Below are positions 12,966 to 26,200 of a DNA stretch of 64,000 nucleotides, piece by piece. The DNA is from Halisarca cf. caerulea (lineage: Eukaryota > Porifera > Demospongiae > Chondrillida > Halisarcidae), in the NCBI GenBank assembly GCA_963170055.1, contig CAUJGJ010000436.1:35001-99000 (forward strand), in the 5' to 3' direction. The position numbers were made by a program, and so were the translations under genes. The first letter of the stretch is position 1. Each line of letters begins with the position of its first letter. The notes under the pieces are model-generated. The model did not search any database and was not told where the DNA came from. It worked only from the letters and a program-made list of their open reading frames with translations.

Positions 12966-13210
12966 TTACCATGTAAGTAAATTCCACTGTATAACAAACA
13001 TTGAGTTGCATACGGGAAAATATACTGTCACTCTTGCATATCCGGATTCAAGTCTTAGTAATCCTTCCGCCGAGGAACTATCAATATTTTCCTTCACTTC
13101 AATTCCCACTGTAAGCAATTCCTTTTTTACATCTACAACTGAGTCCACAACATGTACTGGATTTGTATGCTGTTCCCCAATTACTACCACCAGCTCATCC
13201 TCAGGCGATT
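12966..13210 (-). CDS. Orphan candidate exon, unknown protein
   Basis: An open minus-strand frame of about 75 codons ends at a strong donor (ACATG|GTAAGT, about 12971). It contains the stretch DVKKELLTVGIEVKEN. I do not recognise the family. The donor leaves phase 2, the phase needed by the first MECR-like exon seen at 11094, so it could be an upstream exon of that gene. However, it does not look like the conserved MECR N-terminus, and no in-frame ATG is visible. It may instead belong to another gene whose other exons I cannot place. Low confidence. Confidence 0.25.
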
Positions 13211-13879
13211 AGATTACAGTGAAAACCCTTCAGTCTCATCCATGACTGATGGTCTGATAACTCGCTAGGCCTGACCTACCTGCGTTCAGTAGTTGTAGAT
13301 GACAGATCTAAGCTCTGCACAACATGCGAGCGTCTGTAAACAGGAGGCGTATTATTATGCTACTCGACCCTTCTCTATAGACAGACAAAAATGGCGTACC
13401 TGGGTAAACTATATTGCACTTTTTTTCTGCAGCGAATAACTATAGCCTGTATCCGTATGCGGCCTATTTAGCGTCACCAGTCTTGCGGCTTTAGCTCCTT
13501 TTCCCCTTTGTGAACCTTTGTCCGAACCAAAGTTCAGAATGAGAAGATGAATTACTATTATTAGACACACTGAAACCATAATTACTTAGACCATAGACTC
13601 AACCTCAAGCAGTTTATATTGTTTTTACCATAGATTTCCAAGCTTATATAATGAGACAATTCTAGTTATCTTCGACCACTGGACAGAACTTCATCAGAAG
13701 CCCACAATTCCCACTTTAATATAACAGGTCAACCACAACCAAGTTAATGACATTCAAAGCCAGGGGGAGCTGTATTCAATGCAATCAAATCTAAGAGATT
13801 GAAACAACCTTATGATTTGGGCAATCCATCAGTATGATAGGGCTTCCTTGCACATCGTCAAATCTTTGAGGCTTAGACT

Positions 13880-14645
13880 ATTCATCATCAAGGAGCTATT
13901 CCATCATCCAACATGCAACAAGCCAAAGCAGAAACAAGAGTTGAAAGCAGATCTATCCTAAAACAGCAAGCTAAAAACCTCCTACCTAAACTTCTGGTAC
14001 TTTATCTATATGTGATTTGACCAAGCCAACAGAAGAGAGCATCTATCTGGTTGACGCCCATGCCAATCAAATCAAATGGATACATATACTTAAGTCAGAT
14101 TTCAAAGATGCCACTGCTCTGATATTACTTGCCCCTTAGAATGCATGTCATCTTACTGTGACCTGTACCATGGGAAGGTACCCTTCAATCATGCAGGCAT
14201 GGTGAAGTCAGAGATCTGACACTCACAGCATTGATGCTGAAGCAGGCGTACCATGATATGCAGGTGTAACCTTATCTCCAACTGTTGACCGGGGAATTCA
14301 TGACCCTCAAAACTGCCAACACTGACCCTGGGGCTAGTCTGGACATCTTTGCTTGTGGTGTCCGGGGTAATCAATTTGAAAGGACATTTTTGACATGGTT
14401 TTCACCCAAGCACTCGATCGAATAGTGCCATTCCATTGCAATCTGTATTCTGGATGCACAAGATGGAAAAGACATGTCACTATGGCCAGAAAATACTGAA
14501 GATGGAACACTCTTCTTTTACCTCCAGAAGACCACTAGTCACAACTTTCTACAGGGGACTTAGCCGAGAAGTAAGGTACTTCATACAGCAAGACCGTGAA
14601 ATGGATAAGATGCAAACTCAGTTTTGCACTATAGTCTATTGAGAA
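13880..14645 (+). pseudogene. Decayed retroelement-like coding remnant
   Basis: Plus-strand frames with several stops and frame changes include LLTGEFMTLKTANTDPGASL followed by a frame reading FACGVRGNQFERTF. This resembles, from memory, a module seen repeatedly in multicopy ORFs of cnidarian and sponge genomes (pattern EP-LQPLTGE...ARLDI..GFWG..FE.TFF). No intact frame remains. I cannot name the element class, and the identification rests on pattern memory only. Confidence 0.3.
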
Positions 14646-15000
14646 CTGCAATCCTATGCATCAGGGAATGTGCCCAGCAAGACACTATCACTCTGGAGCG
14701 TCACATCTAACAATAATGTAACAACATATTATGGTCATTACTACTGCTATTATTGTTGTCATCACTACTGATGTACCTAGTATATTCATAGGTATTCTAG
14801 CATCAGGGTTAGAGCATAGTTGTTATAGGGTCTATGGTAGGAGTAAGTATACATACAGTGAAACGTGCTATTGAGGAGACTTGAAAATCAGGACATACAC
14901 AGTACTACACTAATATAAACTGGACATCAGGTTATGGTCCCAAATTTTGATACACATAATATTAGTGACATAATGGGTCAACCCTGGAAAATCAGGTCAC

Positions 15001-15200
15001 NNNNNNNNNNNNNNNNNNNNNNNNNNNNNNNNNNNNNNNNNNNNNNNNNNNNNNNNNNNNNNNNNNNNNNNNNNNNNNNNNNNNNNNNNNNNNNNNNNNN
15101 NNNNNNNNNNNNNNNNNNNNNNNNNNNNNNNNNNNNNNNNNNNNNNNNNNNNNNNNNNNNNNNNNNNNNNNNNNNNNNNNNNNNNNNNNNNNNNNNNNNN
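15001..15200. other. Assembly gap (200 N)
   Basis: Exactly 200 consecutive N characters. Nothing can be said about the sequence here. The flanks, from about 14650 to 15000 and from 15201 to 15900, show no gene I can support. Confidence 1.
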
Positions 15201-15921
15201 CTCTGTAACCAGGACACTTCTAATGGTTCCTAAGGTGTCCATCATATTACACAGGCTTCCCTGTACACTTATACTGTACAGTTATGACTATCTAATGCAG
15301 CCTTTGATAATCTAGTCTCCTTACTATCCAGCCAGTAGAAATGTGCACAGTGTAGTGTAAGATTTGTTAATCCACCACCCTCTTTAATCTAACATCTTTT
15401 AGTGCATGCATCATATATAGCCAGATAAAGAGTCACAGCTGCATTACCTAGTCTGGGATACCCAGACCCAAACCACCTGCGAGAAGGTTTGGGGCTGGGT
15501 GATGATGTCAGAAACATGGAGCCGTGAACAAAGGGTCTGGAACTCCAGACTAGTATTACCATGGATGTTGAAGTACTAGCCAATCATGTACCCATAGTTT
15601 CATGAATAATAGGTACCTCTGTGAATTATGAATAACTCCTGAATAATAGGGAACCTTTTAAATATAGTAGCATGAAATGGCAGTTCAGCGCAAAATGGAA
15701 TGTGGTTTCTTCCCCATTGAATGGCTCTTTCATTTACACTAAGAAGGTATTTCCTTAGGAATGTATAAGACCCCAACATTCATGCTGCAGTGTATATATA
15801 GATGAACTATGAGTATAGGTAATATTGTGTCATCTGCTATCCGAGCTGTCGTTGCTGATTCTTTACAAGTGGGAAACTTTAGTAACAAAGTTTATCATGC
15901 ATAAACCATCATCTAAGCATA

Positions 15922-15960
15922 GACCCTCTAAACTAGTAATCTGGTTTAGAGGGTCTACGA
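15922..15960. repeat. Short perfect hairpin TAGACCCTCTAAAC
   Basis: Arms TAGACCCTCTAAAC and GTTTAGAGGGTCTA flank a 9-10 nt spacer. It may be a foldback element or a chance cruciform. It lies about 520 bp upstream of the SLC26 start codon. Confidence 0.65.
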
Positions 15961-16142
15961 TCTAAGGCCGGTATTTCAGCTGCAGAGTGTGCATTTAATA
16001 ATAATAGGTAGCGTTTGAAAGAAGAATTGAATACAATAACATGTAATAGGTGCTATTTGGTAAATAATTGGCTCATGCCTACACATATAGCGCAGCGATA
16101 TCAGTACTAGTCTAGTTCCCAGCTCACACTTCCGTAGCCGCC

Positions 16143-16305
16143 TAGTCTGGCGTAGCCGACCCAATCTCGCTCGGCCATTTTCGGTGACGTCAGTCTCCGA
16201 AAATGGCCGAGCGAGATTGGGTCGGCTACGCCAGACTAGTAGCCGCCGCGTTCCCAGCACCATTTTCGCCCGCCATTTTTATTGGGATAAAAATGGCGGG
16301 CGGAA
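16143..16305. repeat. Two GC-rich hairpins just upstream of the SLC26 start
   Basis: A long stem (about 42 bp per arm) has the left arm TAGTCTGGCGTAGCCGACCC and the right arm GGGTCGGCTACGCCAGACTA, around a loop containing GTGACGTCAG. It is followed by a second stem, CGCCCGCCATTTTTAT / ATAAAAATGGCGGGCG, at about 16268-16302. The block is far more GC-rich than its surroundings and ends about 180 bp before the SLC26 ATG, so it probably overlaps the promoter or 5' UTR. It looks like an inserted foldback element; the CRE-like TGACGTCA core and GGCGGG motifs could act as promoter sites. Confidence 0.65.
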
Positions 16306-16480
16306 GTGGGGCTGGGAGTTCCGTAGTCTGGCCACGTCAGACTAGGCGTTGCCGGCCCAGTCTCGCGAACTATACGTGACTAGGGTCACCCAAGCATCTC
16401 GTGGCATCACGTACTATACGTACTACAGGTACAAAAGTTAGTAGGATAGACCCTTAGTAACTGTTACCATCAACATAACA

Positions 16481-19400
16481 ATGAGTCAAGAGAGTATCGA
16501 AATGGCAGGGGTTGAAATGGATAACTTCCCAGGAGAACTCGACAATTTGGTGGAAAATGAGAACATTTCTTTGCAGAATTCTAGAGAAGTCAATGTAGGT
16601 CAACAGGATGACTATCTACCACTACAGAGGACTAAGTGCCCAATACCAGAGCCTGTCCGTAGTAGTTTAACGCCTCCGATGACTAAAGAAAACTGTGTAC
16701 GCTTCATCCTCTTTCGCCTGCCCATTTTGAGTTGGTTATGGTCCTACAAGCCAAGATATTTGGTTGGAGATGTGATAGCCGGTATCACAGTAGCAGTTAT
16801 GCACATCCCACAAGGTATGTTTTGAGATAAGACACTGTCGACATTATGAACTCAGCTGCCTTTGTGTTTTGTCAGGAGGCTATCCCTATGTGGGGGCTAG
16901 AATGTATTGGAATTAATTGTGCAAGGAGTAGACATTGAAATTGTTACACAAACACATTCAACATTCCCAGAAATTCTAGTTAGGAAAGATAGAGTTGATT
17001 GGAGTCCACAGTGTATGTATATTTAATCAATCAAGCAATCCTTATTATTGTGCACACAGTACAGATACTATAGGGTAATGAGATACCCAATGAGGCACAA
17101 AGCTATAATATTACATAATGAAAATATATTGACTCTAAGTCCAATTAGCCGAAGTGGGCACACCACCTGCATTACATATAAAAAATTAGCTCTTGTATGT
17201 GTTTTTGTACTTATTTCTTGTACCTTTTTGTAGCTGCTAATTGTATAGACTTACTGCAGCCCTGGACCTGCCTATTAGTTGGCCATTTGTATTTCCACTA
17301 TGGTAGTCACACCAGATGGTAGCAGGCTTATCCATAGAAAATAAATGGTGTATTATTTCTACCGTGAAAGAGCACATGAAAGACCCCTGTAGTTATGGGC
17401 ACCTCAATCAGCCAGGCAGTGTTTCATGCATGTACTTCAATTATCAGTGCTAATGTGGACTACATTATTGGTCTATTGCTGTACCATGTGGTGTATGCGC
17501 ATGTGTAGAATCAGGTAAGCGACTGGTAGACAGCATCCACTTGATGCCTAAAACAGATAGTCTGAACTATCTATCTAACTAGTCTAGCCAAAAGAAATAG
17601 CAATGAGTGCAAACTTGGAAAGGATAGTCAGCAATCTTGTTTATATTCCGACATTTTTCATATTTCTATCAAATTGAAATTCATTGGCTACAATTTAGAC
17701 ATACCCATTACAAGAAATTGAAGAATAACACTAGACTATGAAATGTGGAATGTTTCAGTCCACATAGGTACTAGAAGATTCATACTTATGGGGACTTTCA
17801 GAATTATGGGTACCCTCTGGTCCCAAGCTGTCCAGATAATCAAGATTCTATTATGCTGATTTCTGCATTTGGTCATGTCTGATTTTGTTTCCAATGAATT
17901 TCAATCTATTAGAACTAGGAAAATGTTGGAATATATATACAAGATTACTAACTATACTTTCCAAGTTTGGACTCATTGCTATTTCTTTGGGCTAGACTAG
18001 TTCAGACTAACTGTTTTTTATAGATCATTTGCTGCAGAAGTTATAATTTACATTGTGTAGTGCACTTGGTAAAGAACTTTGTGGTGTGTACCAGAAGGAA
18101 ATTAAGGCCCCATTTACACGTACCCGGATACCCTTGTAAATGTATACTTTTGAAGACGTTTACACAGACTATTTACATGAAAACACCAAAAACGTATAGC
18201 GAATGTGGATACTTCGTAAATGGATACCTAAGTGGATACTCTATAAGCGCATACATTGATCGTTTTCGTGTAAACAAGTTGTAAATGCATTGAAAAGTAT
18301 ACGTTTATAAAGGTATCCGGATACGTGTAAATGAGGCCTTAAGCTTACAATAGTACTAACTTTCTGTGAGTAAAATTAATATTCACGGTTCCTTTCCCAA
18401 CCAAGAAAAAACTGTACATTTTTTTATGTCTCGTAGCATACGTACGTACGTACCACTATAATATGGTAATTTGAATATAGTACACTCAGAAATTGCAATG
18501 TACATGTGTTCAATAGTCAGTGTGCTATTCCTCACCATTATATCATGTTCCTTTTTTAGGTCTTGCATATGCTTTGTTAGCAAGCTTGCCACCAGTTTAT
18601 GGCTTGTACACATCATTCATACCACCTATTGTATATGCATTGTTTGGAACTTCAAGGCATCTATCTGTAGGCAAGTATAATAATTATTTTATGAGTGTGT
18701 ATATGCATTGTTTTGTTTTCTTCTGTTTAATTGTGTCATCATTGGCAACTATGTACGTACCTGCTATGCACTTTCTTGATTTTACCTGTGCTTGATGTGC
18801 TACAAGTGGCACATTTTCACAGTCCTTGGCATGGTTCTTGGTTGTGGTATGAAAAAATAGGATATTTCATTAGCAATATCATATATAATGCAAAAATTTT
18901 GTGGTGCATTATTTTTTCAGATTTTGTGGATGAACTGTTAGTCACAAAATTTCATTATAGATTTCTTTTAAAAGCTACATTATCACTGACACCCTCTCAA
19001 TCTCTCTATCAAGGATACACGTTCACATACTTTGTCAGTCAGACGACCAGTAGGCACTCGAGTCTATTGATTGTAGTTGTAGTACAGTACATGCTCTTCT
19101 GAGAGTCATTAAGAAGATCAGGAAACTCATTCTGTGTACATCGATGGATCCATGATAAAATACAGCAGTGTTGCATCTTCTCCCCAATATTCCTTCCATA
19201 AGAGGATGGTTAGGTGGGAAGCAGCAAACAGTCATAACTAAAGATTTTTCATCGGATTTTCTTCTAAGACACACCCATGGAATGCCCTCCACATCATTAT
19301 CTAACACTCCACTTGCTAAATAGTTCCTTTGTAACCAGAAATCCAACTCCTCCAGAACCTCTTGCCAGTCCTTGTTCTTCTGCTTCATAGTATTTCTAGA

Positions 19401-20190
19401 CCATCTAATATATCCATCAAAGGCAATTGTTTCATCTTGTTTCAACCTGTTTCCACCAAAGCCACGATATACACCTGGTAGAAGTCAATTTCTAAAGCCC
19501 TCACATCATTATCATCTGCTTTATCCTCACAACTTTCACTTTTCAAACCAACGTGTATTGGATACCAAATCTTACCCATATAAATATTATATACACTGTC
19601 CTCCATGCACCTTTAGGTGCAATCTCTCTCTCAGCTATTGCATCACATTCTTGTTGCAGACATTTCATGGACTCTTTCAACCCCCTTACTTCTTTGTGCA
19701 ATGCACCCACCTTCTTAGTTAACTGTGCACTTTTGAGGCCAAGTAGAAACAGCACACACTCCCTCCAAATCTAAACCCCTACTCCCACTTTTATATTCAG
19801 GCACTTCTAATAAGACCACCCTGAACAAACCTCACAATCCACCTTTTTACTGAACTCAAGAATATTGTTACAGAAACACCTCACCTCCCCATCTCCTTGA
19901 CCTTCTGAGCCAGAGGTAGAACCAGGATCTAAATTGTATGCACTAGGGTGATTCTGGTGTGCACTGAATGCACACTTATTTTTTCTCACTCTACTATCTC
20001 CTTTTCTGGAAGACTTTTGAGAGGTGGCCCTCCAGTGCTGATCTTTGTGGTACTCTTCAGCATAATCATTGCTAACAATCACTCTTGAACTTGGAAACTT
20101 TTCAGGTGTACACTTGCTTGTTGTTTTCTTTGGACAAGAATCACTGTAGTTTCTTTAAATTTCTTTGCTTTGGCATTCTTCAGTTTCTTA

Positions 20191-20250
<60 letters not shown>

Positions 20251-23200
20251 CCACTGGAAGAGGACTCACCAGTGGACATGAACATATTGAAGAAGGCACT
20301 GCAGAAATTGGGTACCAAGAAAGCAGCAATAGAAATGGAGCTAAAGCTCCAAAAGCGTGAGGTAGAGTGTGAGTGCCAATGCTGTGATTGCTGGTTTTTG
20401 GAGAATTATTGGTGAACACTCAAACATTACAAATACTACAGTGGAAACTTGTTGCAAAGAACTTTCGGCTTACAGTGCATAAATATATGTGTCTCAGTTC
20501 TACTATGAAATTTTAGCTAGTTATAGTGAATTTTTGATATAGTTTAGAATTTTCAGTGTTCCCTGGGATTCATTATAATGAGATTTCACTGTAATAATAA
20601 TAATAATAATAGTATATATATACTGTAGATCAAGAAATTTTCATGTAAAAACATTCATGTACGTAAGTTTTCTTTGTGTGAGAAAATATTTGTGGTCCTA
20701 CCATCCCACGAAAATTTATCAACAACAAGTAAAATTTACATACGTAAACAGTACATCATGTGACAAGAAAAATGGTCTTTGAGAAGTGTCAGTCATGTCT
20801 ATAAGGAGTTGTCAGGGAATGCCCTCCATGTGAAAGAGAAGGGAAAAATGATAAGAATCTCTATACGCTCTAGCAGTTAAGAAGGAGGATACTGCTATAT
20901 AAGGCATTCGCCGTGCAAGATCTTCAGCATGTGCACCCTGTCCTTCAGACGAGGAGGCCGTATTGAGTGCAGTGTAACAGGTAAGAGGAGGTGATCTTCA
21001 CCAAGGAGGACTGGAAATTCCGCAATGATATGTTATTAATTCATATTTGTCGCCAAACAATCAGGCTCGCGATATTGAATATACGTATGTGTGTGGATAA
21101 ATTTGAAAAGTAGAGAATCGCCTGTATTTTGTCGTTTTTTCAAACTTGGCTCACAAAACAAGTTCTGCAAACTTTGAGCTTCATTTTGATGTCAACTATA
21201 GGAATACAAACATTTTTTTCCAAGTCACTGCGAATTATCACAGGAAGTGCAATCGAATAACCTAAACAGCTAAACTCATACACGCCAGTAAACTGAAGGT
21301 CTGAGCAGGAGTTCAAGATCGCAGGTTCTTATCATGTATAGCAGGTGGTTACTTGAAGTTACGTATTTCTCCAGTCCAGATCTTCCTTATCTATCACAGA
21401 TTAACTCAGGAAAGTTTCATCTTTGTCAGCCTTGTAGAAATAAAATTACTTCAGTGTTTATGACCACTTGTATAATTCTGTCTTGAAATTTGAGGTGTTA
21501 TAACTGAACCATATGCAAGTGAAAGGACTTAATTACAGTACGGATCATAAAAAAGGTAACGAAAATAACTTTTAGCGTTTAACGCTTATCCGGGACTTGC
21601 ACCATTATTTAGTTAACAGTTAACTGATAGCTGGTAACAGTTATCCGCCAAGTTTCTGTTAAGTATTTTGATAACGAGTCTGCGAGATATGACGGGAAGA
21701 AGTTTTGGGAAAGATTATCGAAGTTAAAAGAGCGGAAAATGCCTGGCGAGTGAGGAGAAATCGATCAAAGTCGCGCAAATTGAAGCCAGCGATCACGAAA
21801 TTGGATGTCAATTTCTGCCCAAGAACGAAATCTTATTTTCCGTTGAGCAAAGTTGGATAATTCTTTGCTTGATGTAGGCAGACAAAACCATTTAGAATTC
21901 TCTCTTAGATCGATTGCTAAAACTATAGACACACATCGTATGCAATCCTACGTAACATGAAGCTCGCCATTTTTTTTTCTAGTTAACGGTTTCCGGTTAA
22001 CGGTTAACAGTTAACGGATCGCGGTTAGCTGTTTTCGGAATATATTAGCGTATCACCGTTGTCATTTATCGGTTACCGTTACCTTTTTTATGATCCGTAC
22101 TGTAGTATGTGACAAATTGGTGCACTGTCTGCCCACTTGCATGAGAAGTTAGGCTTGCATAGTACATTTCATGCTGTAGATTCATGACTTTGAAAATTGA
22201 TTTTACTACCTTAATTACGATTAAATATTGTTTTGTATACGTACATACATACGTATATTATACGGTATGTATAGTATGTACATACATTATAATAATGTTT
22301 GTATTATACCTATTGTGTATAATTTACGTAGGCACATTTGCAGTTGTGTCCTTGATGATTGGCCAGGGTGTGGACAGACTGGTTTTGATAAACCATATAC
22401 CATGTGAAGAAGGGAGTGCAGGATCATCTAATGCTACCAACATTACTGATTGTGTGGAATTCAAAAGTGGAGTAGCCATCACTATTACATTCCTGAGTGG
22501 AACCATCTTAGTAAGTCCTACACAAGTATCCACAATGGATTTGTGAACTCCTAACTTCTTCAATGTAGTCCATATCATTGAAATCCGTTTAGGATCAATT
22601 GTTACTCATTTAGAATAGAACTTTAGTCCTTATATGCAGTACATGCAACACTGTACTTGGAAATCATAGGGAACTCCACTTTATTCAAAGATGCTAATAA
22701 GAATACAGAAGAATGCAAAACCACTGTGAAAAGTTTGGAAGACTAACATGCACCCTAGTTTGAATGAAGTACCACCTCCCATGTAGTAAAGCATATTGGA
22801 ACATGATACATATCCAATTCTAGTCTCACCTTTTCTGTATGTATGTCACTACTTCCCTCTCTTCTTCTGTAACTGGATTTGGTATCCCTTATAGGGCATC
22901 CGGCTCACAGATGGATGTTGGATGTCTTGTATCCTACCATATTATACAGTACATCTGAAGCCAATCCCTTCCTTGAATATTTACTTGTATTCTCTCCTCC
23001 ATCTCATTGTCGTGAAAATTGTATCAGTTCAGGACCTCCATTTACCCATATTCATCCCTTAGACATGCATTTGTTAATAGTCTTTTAATCCTCTTGCATG
23101 TGAGCAATTGTTTTTGTTCGGAACATTTGCATATGGATACAGTCTACGTATGTGAACATTAAATTTCAGTCTTGTGTGCTAATGTAATTGCGTACTTACT

Positions 23201-26200
23201 GTGGGTGCTATTTATGCAAAATCACCTTTCAGATTGTCATGAGCATCTTCCAGCTTGGGTTTGTGTCCTTGTTCCTCTCGAGTGCTTTGGTCAGTGGCTA
23301 CACGACTGGTGCTGCAGTGCATGTAGCCACAAGTCAGGTGCGTCACTTGCTTGGAATCCCTCAAGCAGATCTAAAAGCTGATCCTGGACCGTTCAATTCA
23401 CCCAAGGTACGTAGATGCCATATGGGCTTTTGCATATGTACGTGGTTGTAATGTACTGATACACTTTTTTGTTTGCACTTTACATCTCCAGGTGTGGATA
23501 CTCCTGGTACAGAATGTGGCCCGAGGGAATGTGAATGTTGCTACCATTAACATTTCATTGATATCGTGCATTTTCCTCATCGTTGTCCGAAATGTCAACA
23601 GTTGTTTGTCTAAAACAAAACTGTATAAGAAAATTCCAATTCCCATCCCATCTCAGCTAATCCTGGTAAGTGTGGTATGCAGTGTACTTACTGGGAAACA
23701 GGGAATTTTTGTATGGTACTGAAATCATGTTGTTGAATGTCTATTGAGTTCAAAATAATTTCTGACACTATTTTCATGTGGATGGGGCATTTATACTAGT
23801 ACACGTATGTACAGTGAAAACTCTGCATTCGGACACCTTTATAATTCGACATTCTCTCTAATCCTGACTATCTCATGAGGTACAGTCACCATATTAAAGT
23901 ATGCTAAGAGTCACTTTGTAATCCGGCAACCTCCTAATCCAACATTTTTTTTCAAGTCTCAGTCAGAGTCAGATTAGAAAAAGCTTCACTGTACTTGAAA
24001 ATGACTGTAGTCATTTTATTCAGTGTTTAATGGATTCCTATCATAAATTAGCATGAATAGAATGTTAGCATAAATTTCCTGTTTTATAGTATCTGATTTG
24101 GTTTGTGCTGCCCAGATGAATACATGGTGTTGCGACTTCAGTAATCCAAATTACTCATGTTATTTCTCATTAGGTTGTATTGGCAACTTTAGTGTCGTAC
24201 CTATTCCAATTTAATGAAAGATGGGGTGTATCAATTGTGGACACAATTAAGAGTGGGTAAGTTATGTGAACTTGAGTTGTGTTGAGATGATTAGCATGAT
24301 AATGTTATTGATAAGTTACTATATGTCTCTGAGGAAGGTATCATATTTCCTGTGAAGTGCCTGGGGGCGAGTGTAGTAAATATGATACCTCCCGAGCAAG
24401 GCATGTAGTAAACTATTTATTGCTAAATAGATTTTGCAAAAGTGGGAAACTGCTCCTAGAATGGAAAGGGGGGCGCTGTCTGCTGGAGGTCAATTCGTCT
24501 CCACATGTTTCTGGGTATCAGTACATACGTATGTTAACCAAGAATATAATAATATTATTTGATTTCAATATGGATAAAAATGGCTTCGAAGAGCTTGGTT
24601 GCAGTTATGTTTTAACTTTCAGACTGTAGTTTTTGGAAGAGAAGTCTCTGGCCATCGTTATTCTTCTACGTACGTATATAAAAAGTCTGCATAAAGCGTC
24701 CTGCTTTTCGGAAAGCTTTCAGTTTAAGTGCGCTGTGAATCTTTGCCAAGGTACTTGTTGCTATTTTCAGTTGGTTGTGGTCTGTCGGTGTACAGTAAGT
24801 AATCTATCTGTGCACGTGCATGCGCACCATGGAAAAATATCCTAATAATACCATACATGCTCTAATTTTCACGGATCAACGATTTTCACAATTTTCGCAG
24901 TTTTTATTTTTGCAGACACCCTTTTAATCCTACCTTCATTTAGATTTTTATTGATGCAAACTTTGTCTGTTTGTGGATAAAACCCATCAGAGAACAGTGC
25001 TTCTTGAAGACCCCTGTTCTTTTGACAGCCATTTTGGTCATTGCACAAGAGCCTGACCTAAATGATCATGGGCTTAAAATTTTTGCACATGGCTTCCAAT
25101 CTGCGAAAACTGCAAAAGTTTCTTCCCGCAAGAATTACAGTATGTACAGTATTTGCTACCCAAGTGGTTCCTTTGATGTACGTATAGCAACATCAAGCGG
25201 TAATGTATATAATTACGTACAGTATTTGTGGTCAAGGTTGTAAGGAAGATAGAAACCATGCCTTTTTCAAAATGTGAGTATAGTGGCGTTTAGTCTAACT
25301 ACTAGGGATGTATGCATATGGGAATGTTAGGAACTAATACCAGGTAAAGCATAATCAGGTTTTCTGTCCTAACTTATAGAAACCAGGGGTGAAAATTAAC
25401 ACTCACCCGCCAGCCCGAGGCGAGTAGATTCTACCACGGGTTAGTAAAACTAATAAAGATGGGTGCCCGTGAGGCCAGTAAGACTACCCTTCCAACATGG
25501 CTGATCAGGGTCAGGGTCAGTGTATCATTATTTATACTGGGGAGCCTTTAGCCATTGGCTATTCTTACAGGCCCCCAGTCAGATCTGATCCAAGTTCTCC
25601 AGCTATAGCTTTATATATTTTGACAAGAATTCAAGTACTTTAGTTGCAACGAAGGAAGCTTAGGATTAGTACCCTTCAAAAGTAGGGCTGTAATCAATTT
25701 TATCAAAGTAGTTTTTGAATGCATCCCGAAATTTTCTATTTTTGCCTTAGAGTAGCCCTGGGCACTTAGCAGGCTTCTGCACTTGTGACGTCATAGGTGT
25801 GTGGTGTTTAGTCTGGGGCTAAGGCTTGCAGGAAAACATTCAATCTCACAGTTATTTTTAGAAAGAAGACAATTAACTGTGGTTTCTTTTTGCCCCAACC
25901 TCCCCCACTTGAATTCCTGTAACACACATGCACAATTGCAACAGACTAATCTATGTATGTACTGTATTCAGAACCTGCTTGAATGGCGCAAAGGAGCCTC
26001 AAGAAAACTATTTCAGGTCCCACCTTCTACCTCACTATACCTCGCTATTTAGTGCCCCCCTCCTTTCTGTGCCTTGCCTACATTGATTTGTAGGCAAAGC
26101 ACAAAAATTGTAGGAAATAAGGGAAGGGTGCGTGGTAAAAGTATCTAGATAGAGTGGGTCTTTTGTGAGTATTGGGGTGATACTGTATGATATTGAAGAC

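Noticed and set aside
13006..13212. Ser/Thr-rich plus-strand frame
   Set aside because: The opposite strand has the stronger splice donor; the plus frame has no matching splice sites or homology. Neither is certain.
16815..18559. Start of a separate gene in SLC26 intron 1
   Set aside because: The frames here are short, lack splice support, and the exons on both sides join perfectly in phase.
18671..18676. Use of the GT donor at 18675 for SLC26 exon 2
   Set aside because: It shifts the frame into exon 3; the GCAAGT donor four bases earlier restores the conserved SVGTFAVV.
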